Positions 57,201 through 64,000 of a stretch of 64,000 bases of DNA are shown in pieces. Source of the stretch: Davidsoniella eucalypti (lineage: Eukaryota; Ascomycota; Sordariomycetes; Microascales; Ceratocystidaceae). The position numbers and the translations under genes are program-made. How positions within the stretch are numbered: the first letter of the stretch is position 1; every line of letters begins with the position of its first letter. Where the stretch lies: contig RMBW01000099.1 in the NCBI GenBank assembly GCA_004009845.1, positions 62,001-126,000 of the forward strand. The letters run 5' to 3'. Below the pieces are notes generated by a model. It saw nothing but the letters and a program-made list of their open reading frames with translations, was not told the DNA's origin and ran no database searches.

Positions 57201-59463
57201 TACAATCTTCTCTCAAGGCATCTGTCGGTGCCTCTATCCACACCCCGCAAAAGAGAAAAGAAATAGATCAAAATGTGCCACCCAGAATACATGGAACGAT
57301 GAGGAATGTTGTCAGGCTGATACAATAATCTAATGTATTTTTGTAGACTCAAAATGAGCCAACCACTTACTTTCTACAGCTATACTGTCTTGTCTCACTT
57401 GAGATATGCGTCGTCGTCTCCCTCCAACTTCTAATTATGGTTATTCGTTGTATCAGGGTTCGCTGATCATATCGTCTGAATTCGACATACCCTAACCCTA
57501 CAGACACACCCTCATGAATCAGCAAAATTATCAGCATGATGATATTTAGGTTTTGAAACTTCCAACAAGATTTAGATCTGACAATATGGTCTTGTAGTAT
57601 AATCTTGATATCCCTTTCTTCTTCTCTTGGCACATGCTAAACTAGGAATCTAAATAAAGTGTACACTACATATCATACTGTATCAATCATGCTCATCCAG
57701 GAGTGCTGAAGTTTTCCCATATTTCGGCCCCCAATAATACATATCACGCTAACAACAATCATTACAACCATAGATATATCCGGATACCTGAACTACAGCA
57801 TAAAGGGGCAGATCTATCTAATAGGAGCTAAGCTTGAATAGTGGGATCAGATATTGTATATGTATGCAGTCAGCACTTCAATGTGACTTTACAGTTCATG
57901 AAGAACTATCTCCGGAGAACCAGCAAACTAGCCAATCATCATACATGTACTTGGTTCGTGGCTCGATTCAAAACTAGCGCCCTACCAGTATGGAGCAATA
58001 GCTTGATGTAACTTGTGCGTCCATAGGACACCTGCAGCTTACTGGCATGTAAGATTAATGTGAAAACCAAAACCATTAGGCGCCACGTATATAGAAAGCT
58101 ATGGGGGGGGGATAGTGATATGTAATTGAAAGGCATTTGTTTAATATGCTTGCTTAAAATACTACAGATACAACTATATGTAGATGGCATCACAACATGT
58201 AACGTTTCTTATGAGTAGCGTGTTTATAAAGAATGTAAAAAAAGAATAGACATATACAGGTGTATAGCTGTGTCGTTAGCTATCTTGTGCTCAACCAAGT
58301 TTGACATACTGGGGGAAACATAATGCAGTAGGGCAAGAGAGCATCATCGTTTGGAGCTATAGCATACAGTTTACCGACAGCACATCCGACAAGTAGACAG
58401 CCACGCGATGAACTCATGCTAACCATCGAGTAAAAGACGGTTAGGCTGTGCAAGCTGCCCCCCCTCTTCTATTTAGCTATAGCATCTAGAACTTTGTTGA
58501 TCATACAAAAGTTAAATCTAGCGTGGCGAGGATAGAAGGAAGGTTGCTTCAAAAAAAGCTACATTTAGCTACTAGTATAGAAAATAAGTTACAGTCTAAG
58601 CCTACAAATGACATCGTTTCTCGGCATTATGGCCGTGTACAATGTTTTACAAATTTTTTTTTTTTCGGGCTCATCTTCCGTTTTCTGCTTAGCAAATGCT
58701 ACGGATTTCATGCGCTTTCTTCTCCTCCCCTTTAGGACCCTTAGGAAGGTGATCTCCATCCATTGAAAGAGCCAAGGGAATCATGCTTTAAGCTCTGATC
58801 TAATTAGAGTGCTATCTCAAAACATGACGTTTCATAGCAACTCGCCCTCCTCTCCCCTACTCAGATGACCGCATAGCAGTTAATGAACTAAAAGAAGCCC
58901 AATAGAGACGGATAGCTTACTATCAATTAACGTGAAGGGGTTTTTCTCAATCTTGACATCGCTATGACATAGGTGAATGTTATGTAACGAAATACGGATA
59001 CATAGCTTGTCCTATCAAATCAGAGGCCATGTACAAACGATGAAAATGAAAGAAAACAAATGATAACATGATCTTCCCTTTGTGGCGTTAGGGCATTGAA
59101 AAGTTTACAATATTTGTCGATGAATTGAACGCTGGCGTTACCGCGCCGTGGTTCATTGGCACTGAAAGAAGAAGGCCTTCGTTGTATTAGCAGTTTCATA
59201 TCCTGCGCAAGAGTCGGTATTGAGATCTTCAAGAAATCCAATGGAAGCCTTTCCTTGTTATTCGAGTGTTCTCCGAAAGTAGCCACGAAACTTTACGGCC
59301 TCCATGCTCTTACTACTCGATACTATCTGATCTAATCTGATATGCCAAGTTCTCTCTTTTCTGAGTCTCGCTTAAAGATCATGGTTGTGCGAGTAAAAGG
59401 CGTCTCCAGTGGCGCACGGAGCCTCATTTAGAAACGTGAGGATATTCATCAGTTCAGACTTGA

Positions 59464-59648
59464 GACTTGCTTGATGTTTTTGTGGGACATTCCCAATTTG
59501 CCTGTTCCTATTGGTCAGTTGACCTTTTTTGGTGTTGACTTGTTTTTGTGGGTCCAGTCAGTTTCTATTGGTCCTTTCAAAGCTGTCGTTCGTTCTTCCT
59601 CATTCTGACTTGCTGTTTTTATGGGACCTTCCCAAGATGAGCTGTTCT
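59464..59648 (+). repeat. Diverged tandem repeat, about 70-bp period, three copies
   Basis: Copies begin near 59464, 59536 and 59605. Shared words: GACTTG, GTTTTTGTGGG (GTTTTTATGGG in copy 3), TTCCCAA (copies 1 and 3), and CTATTGGTC (copies 1 and 2). It lies just downstream of the LINE remnant. Confidence 0.6.
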
Positions 59649-60140
59649 AGATATCTGCAATTTATACAGTCACTTTATTACACATTGACTAAGAAACACG
59701 AAAGCCAAGAGAGAAAATTGAAATCTTTAGTCAGTCTTCGATCCAGTCAGCAGTAGATTTGTGATAGTTATATATCTTGGTTCTGCCTATTGTGGCGAGT
59801 CGATGACACCTTTTCTTTCTTTTTGAAATAAACAAGTCTATGTCTGAGTCTAGAGTCACCCAAGACTATCATGGTATAGGCCAAGGTACGGCCTCTCCTA
59901 TCTTGATATATCTCAATGTTTTGAAGGAATTCAAGTCTTCCTTCTTTCATTTTGACCAAGATACATCTTAGGTAGGAGAATGAGGTATGCCAAAATGCCT
60001 AAAGGAAACATTATCGGATAGAGGAAAGCAATTCACAAGATCAGAAGGATATAAATAAGCAGTTAAAGGAGAAAACCATGAAATCTAGTCATGTGGTGTG
60101 GGAACTCTCGGTTAAAATTGGACACGGCTCACCCATCACT

Positions 60141-60880
60141 TTAAGGGACATGCGCATGTTGGAACTTTTCGTGATAAGCCTTGAAGTCGCCATGTTGAGT
60201 TCGACACTGAAGTAGGAACCTGAGATGCCATCTGCTAAGACGAAGCTCATCGGGAGGGCTCTTAGGCCATGAAATCTCCAGACCCCTATAAAGGGGTGAA
60301 GCTACTCTCTGCCACCATTCGGCGGCTTTTAGTTGGAATCGTCGTTTGACAGCTCTCTTGGTACCTACCGGCGACACCCTTCGGAAAGTTGGGTGAAGGC
60401 AGCCTTCTTTAGCGAGGGTGTCGGCTTGTTCATTTCCCTAGATTCCAATGTGCCCAGGGCACCAAAGAACTCGAACTCGGCCCGGCCTGGCGAGATTACT
60501 CGTAGTGGCCAAGCAAGCTGCGAGTTGCCGGAGCTCCAGGATCCCGGGCTGCAAGGTGAAAGTAGGATCAGAGTCCAGCAGGACTTCTGAGGCTTTTTGG
60601 TTGTTTAGAATAATCCAGATGTCCATGGCCCAAATCTTGGCATAGGAGGAGAAAGCCCTCTTCAAGCCTAATAGGGCCCCTTGAATCTTAGCATCAAATT
60701 CCCCTAGGAAGATCCCTACTGAGGCGATCTGAGTGTGATGTTGCCATACAGAGGCTCCAGCACCGGCAAGACCATTCGCTTGTTTGGAGCCATGAGTATG
60801 TCACTATGTCAAAGGGGGAGATGTTGCTGAGCATAGCTTGGTAACTTTCTTCGTATGAGGCGTGCGGGGGGTTTGGTGTA
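60141..60880 (-). pseudogene. LINE ORF2, RNase H part
   Basis: Begins with a YSHGSKQANGLAGAGASVW segment. Family members have Asp where His stands in YSHGS, so a metal-binding Asp is lost. It continues with GEFDAKIQGALLGL, WIILNNQKASEVLL, VRVLWCPGHIGI and, after a change of frame, TKRAVKRRFQLKAAEWWQRV and the C-terminal QCRTQHGDFKAYH block. Confidence 0.8.
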
Positions 60881-60929
60881 GGTCCTGGGGAGTAGGATAC
60901 GGCTTGGGAGGTGGGGGGTTAGCCGGAGT

Positions 60930-61511
60930 TTGGCCTGAAGGTCAGGTTGACCTCGTTTGGGGCCACAGCTATCCATTGCTGCTGCCCTAGTTGGATGAAG
61001 GTGCCTACAGACTCATGATCTAAAGACGAGTAGGCACCCGACAGGACCACCGAGGTAGCTCCTGGGATGTTTGTCAGGACGAGGTCGAACACATGGCCTC
61101 TGTTGTGTGCTGTCCGATAGGGCTAGCCGAAGGCTATTTGATTCCATCCATTGCACCAGTTGGTCTGCTCTAGAGGAGCAGGAGACTTTCGGTTCCCATG
61201 ATTCGTGGTAAGTTGAAATCGCCGGCGAAGATCGTGTTAGCTTTAACATCAATGTTGAATAAGGGATTAAGGCTGTCGGGCATCCTACCGTCATGAGCTC
61301 GATACACGTTGACTATCTGATGGCTAACTGAACATCGCTTACTACCTCTAAGGGATGTCTAGGGCTGCTGGACAAGAACTACATCAAAGCGGCCTGTGGA
61401 AGCCACCTGCAACAACTGATTGTGGGCACTATTCGCTCGTCCAACATTTGCCTGAAGCGCACGTAGGAGGGGCGCAGCAGCTCGGTGATAGTTTGAGGGA
61501 CGTCTATTCAT
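60930..61511 (-). pseudogene. LINE ORF2, AP-like endonuclease part
   Basis: Starts at ATG 61511-61509, overlapping the ORF1 stop in an ATGA. The opening LRALQANVGRANSAHNQLL followed by FDVVLVQQP is the usual start of such endonucleases. An IFAGDFNLPR motif follows, then after frameshifts LVQWMESNSLRLAL, HNRGHVFDLVLTNIPGA and LDHESV. Internal stops and two changes of frame make it non-functional. Confidence 0.8.
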
Positions 61512-62521
61512 GAGATGGGGATTACTTCATCAATGTCTATATCCATCTCGGCGAGGGGAGCGAAAGAGTTCGAGGAACTCGCGGTGGTAGTGGGGGCCCC
61601 TAGTGAGCTCGAGTTGGTTGCTTGACCCGCCGAGATGACGGAAGCAACCTTCCCAGACTCCTGGGCCTCTTTGCGATGCTTCTCGCAAAGCTCTTGAAGT
61701 TTGGAGGCGTCTGATGGGACAATGACGCCTTTCGGGCGAGTTGATCTCGCCCGGAACATGCGGTTATTGGCCTCATGTGGGCCGCCGAAGAAGTTGATGC
61801 AAATCCTGGACGAGTTGCAGTCACCAGTATGGGCCGTACAGCCGCACTTGGCACATCGCCTAGCCTTGTGGCAGAACTGGGATCTGTGGAAGCCCCAACA
61901 TCTTCCACACTGGTGGATGACTGGCTGTGGGTGAATTCGTCTTGAGAACGAACTCTAGCCAATCTGGAACTTACTCACTTCTTTGGAGAAGAAGGTCATT
62001 TGCAGACCCAAGTTCTTGTGGTTGTACTCGGTCCATCGGACCTCAACCGGCGCTACTCCAGTGTGCGCTTTCGCAATTTTACCCGCCAGTTCGAGGGTGG
62101 CGGAACCTACTATGCCTGCAGAAGCATCACAAAATATTTTGACGATGTGTACCACTCGGTACTCAAGTCGATCAATTATCCCCTTGAAGGAGACTTGGAA
62201 CTTCTTCACAACGAGAGCCTTGTGGGCCCGGAAGCAGTCGCCTGCCTCTGCCGACTTAGTCACCACTGTGAAGACGTGGTTCGTGCAGTGTGCCGTCACA
62301 ACGCAGTCCTTGAGACCGGTCTGAGTCCCTAAGCTGGTGGTCTGCCTTAATCTAGAAGGCGAAGTGAGGAGGGGTTTCCAGCTGGGAGGCCTTGGGGCCA
62401 ATCGTTGGGGTTGGTCTTGGGGTCGCTGATCTTGGAACCGACAGAGGGAGGGTTGGAAACCGGAGGACCTGCCTCGGGGGTCGGCTTGGCTGGTAGGGCC
62501 GGAGTAGATTGGGCTGCTCAT
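61508..62521 (-). pseudogene. LINE ORF1 (gag-like, zinc-knuckle), interrupted by a stop
   Basis: Frame from ATG 62521. It has a Pro-rich start and a conserved segment (residues about 110-185) with SATLELAGKIAKAHTG, PVEVRWTEYN and a phenylalanine-rich end, typical of Tad-type ORF1. A TAG at 61957-61955 interrupts it. The same frame then continues with a zinc-knuckle segment (QCGRCWGFH, RRCAKCGCTAHTGDC) and a Cys/Asn-rich GGPHEANN block, ending in TGA at 61510-61508. The protein coats element RNA in active relatives. Confidence 0.8.
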
Positions 62522-62530
62522 TTAGGTTTA

Positions 62531-64000
62531 CTGCCCTGCAACCCGTGAGTTATGCCATCTACTGTACAATCTGTAGTTCAATGAAAAAGCTAATCATGAT
62601 TTTCTATTTGTGATGATGGTTTGACCTCCACTATTGGAATTGAGTTAAAAGGGGTCGAACAGAGCATTTGTGGAATGGGCGTAGAGAAGAGATCGAATAA
62701 GCATGTCAAAGTGCAAGGCTGGAATGGAATAAAGTGAAGCAGTACGGAGTTCCTTAAGGATATTCAAATGTCAGAGCATATTTAAAATTGAAAGCTTGAA
62801 TATAGTTCTTTCAATATCGATGAGTTACCGTTGACGCGATGTAGTTGAGATTGTCTGGCGAGGTAACACAAGACCGTAGTCATGTTGGAGTTCGTTCCCA
62901 GGTCGCCACAAGTGCCGCAAATGGTTCATGTTCGGAAGTAGCCAACTATGAATCTATCTTAGTATATTGCTTATGATTCTTCAGCGAGATGTTGTCGTCT
63001 GTACAATGTTCCTTCGCTTGGCAGCATAGCAAAATTATCACCATGACACAATTTCGTTGGGTGAAGTTCTCCTTGCCATATCTTTACTTTCTAGTGGGTG
63101 CTAATAGGAATGAAGAAATATGTTTGTGTGTATTTTTTTGATAGTTCCGCGTGCTCCGTAGGATGTCCGGCGGCCTAGGAGTATAGACCTGGCCGTAACT
63201 CTATTTCTACGTAACTTTGTGGGTTTACCGATTTTCAGCTGAATAGGAAAATTGAAATTCTCACAAGTTTTTCACATGTTGTAACACTGGGATCGTAGTG
63301 GGAGTCGTGATCCATAACTTCAATACTTGGTTGTCTCAAGTTCAGATAGGCTTAAGCATCTGAAACTGGGTTTATAGAGTAGTGCAGAGTATATTGTTTT
63401 TTGTTCGAAGAAAGACAGTATAATACTAGTACTGATATACCAACAGCCTGTGAGTGAAATAGGTCCCTATTGTATTTCATTGTCATGACAATATTCAAGC
63501 CACTACTTTGATATGGATAAGTATTGAATTCTAAACTAAAGGAATGCTGTTCCACGTGGCTCGTAACCATGGTACAATGAAGTTAGCGTCGAAGCAGGAT
63601 TTTAACAACTTCACGTACCAAACATACCATCATGTAAACAATTAAGAGTCTTTGTACAATTGATAAGCAGTCTGACATTCAAACCCGCTTGATGACAACT
63701 TGATCTTCCAAGGTATGACCAATAACCCTACGTAAGTACGACTAGGGGTGTATGTTACACAGAAAAGAGGTCTTGTGACAGTAAAACGATGAACGAATAA
63801 ATAAGATATAAGGGATGTTCAAAGGACGCAAAATCAGATTCAATTTCACATACACGAAGTAGAAAGGGGAGTTTGCGCAAATGTGGGTAGCCGACGGCCA
63901 CCTACGTATACACAGCATGTATTATCTTGAGTTTCTATTTGGGCATATGGATTGATTGACCCAATGAAAGGCACTAACGTCAATATAGCTTTGGGGATAC
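62531..64000. other. Intergenic to window end
   Basis: AT-rich. No gene or repeat is recognised. It probably includes the 5' untranslated part of the LINE next to 62530. Confidence 0.4.

Larger units (their letters stand above)
50908..60140. other. Long gene-poor region (about 9 kb)
   Basis: The first few hundred bases include the GPI-protein promoter. Beyond that I see no gene. Features: CACAA repeats at 51254-51293, a GGGACT hexamer run at about 52804-52826, a 22-base poly-T at about 56279-56300, and three diverged copies of a roughly 70-bp-period repeat at 59464-59648. Short open frames have no recognisable domains. Confidence 0.4.
60141..62530 (-). mobile_element. Non-LTR retrotransposon (LINE, Tad1/I-like) remnant, internally deleted
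   Basis: Reading the minus strand from 62521 down, the order is ORF1 (nucleic-acid-binding, zinc knuckles), ORF2 endonuclease, then RNase H. The reverse transcriptase that should lie between endonuclease and RNase H is absent: recognisable endonuclease ends near 60930 and RNase H begins near 60880. There are in-frame stops and at least two frameshifts in the endonuclease part. Ends and target-site duplication are not resolved; no poly-A tail is visible near 60140. The copy cannot transpose by itself. Confidence 0.85.

Noticed and set aside
57950..58010. tRNA-like stretch on the minus strand (a GTTTTGAATCGAGCC word resembling a B box)
   Set aside because: No cloverleaf can be drawn: no anticodon arm or acceptor stem pairs with it.

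Overview
The window is nuclear DNA of a filamentous ascomycete (Pezizomycotina-type fungus). The evidence is short spliceosomal introns (52-116 nt) with GT..AG ends and mostly CTAAC/CTAAT/CTGAC branch points, fungus-specific proteins (KAR9, a Kre9/KNH-type GPI-anchored wall protein, a degenerate HET domain) and a Tad1/I-like LINE remnant. Species cannot be told from the sequence alone.

Layout: 1-5.3 kb holds a compact group of three genes: HCA59/Tls1 (minus), a five-exon acylphosphatase divergent from it (plus), and a membrane-anchored polysaccharide deacetylase (minus). 5.3-9.9 kb is AT-rich and gene-poor, with a broken HET-domain gene at 6172-6789. 9.9-10.85 kb carries a Ser-rich protein with a CRIB-like motif (minus), followed by about 9 kb in which I see no gene. 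19.8-26.5 kb is a dense housekeeping block: PWP1 (minus) and PRP16 (plus), divergent over a 418-bp promoter, then a Cys/Met-metabolism PLP enzyme (minus). 27.8-31.6 kb is KAR9 (minus), followed by about 6 kb of gene-poor DNA. 37.9-39.8 kb is a conserved-looking protein I do not recognise (plus). 41.6-47.05 kb is a 1764-residue RecQ helicase of the Sgs1/BLM class (minus). 50.1-50.9 kb is the GPI-anchored wall protein (minus). About 9 kb of gene-poor DNA follows. A degenerate non-LTR retrotransposon lies at about 60.14-62.53 kb (minus), and no gene is seen to the end.

The genes are housekeeping or growth functions (splicing: PRP16, HCA59; ribosome assembly: PWP1; genome stability: RecQ; spindle orientation: KAR9; cell surface: deacetylase, GPI protein). 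They do not form a cluster or a single pathway. I found no biosynthetic cluster, CRISPR array, rRNA or tRNA. The best leads are structural: a 13-nt microexon in the acylphosphatase, an ATGA stop/start overlap between the LINE ORFs with loss of the reverse transcriptase, a 59-bp direct repeat flanking about 0.5 kb, clustered ACCTG sites with 11-bp spacing in one leader, and an intergenic 8-mer (TACAGATA) that looks over-represented. I do not see convincing evidence for a wholly new biological system. Exon boundaries were worked out by hand from splice signals and reading frame.
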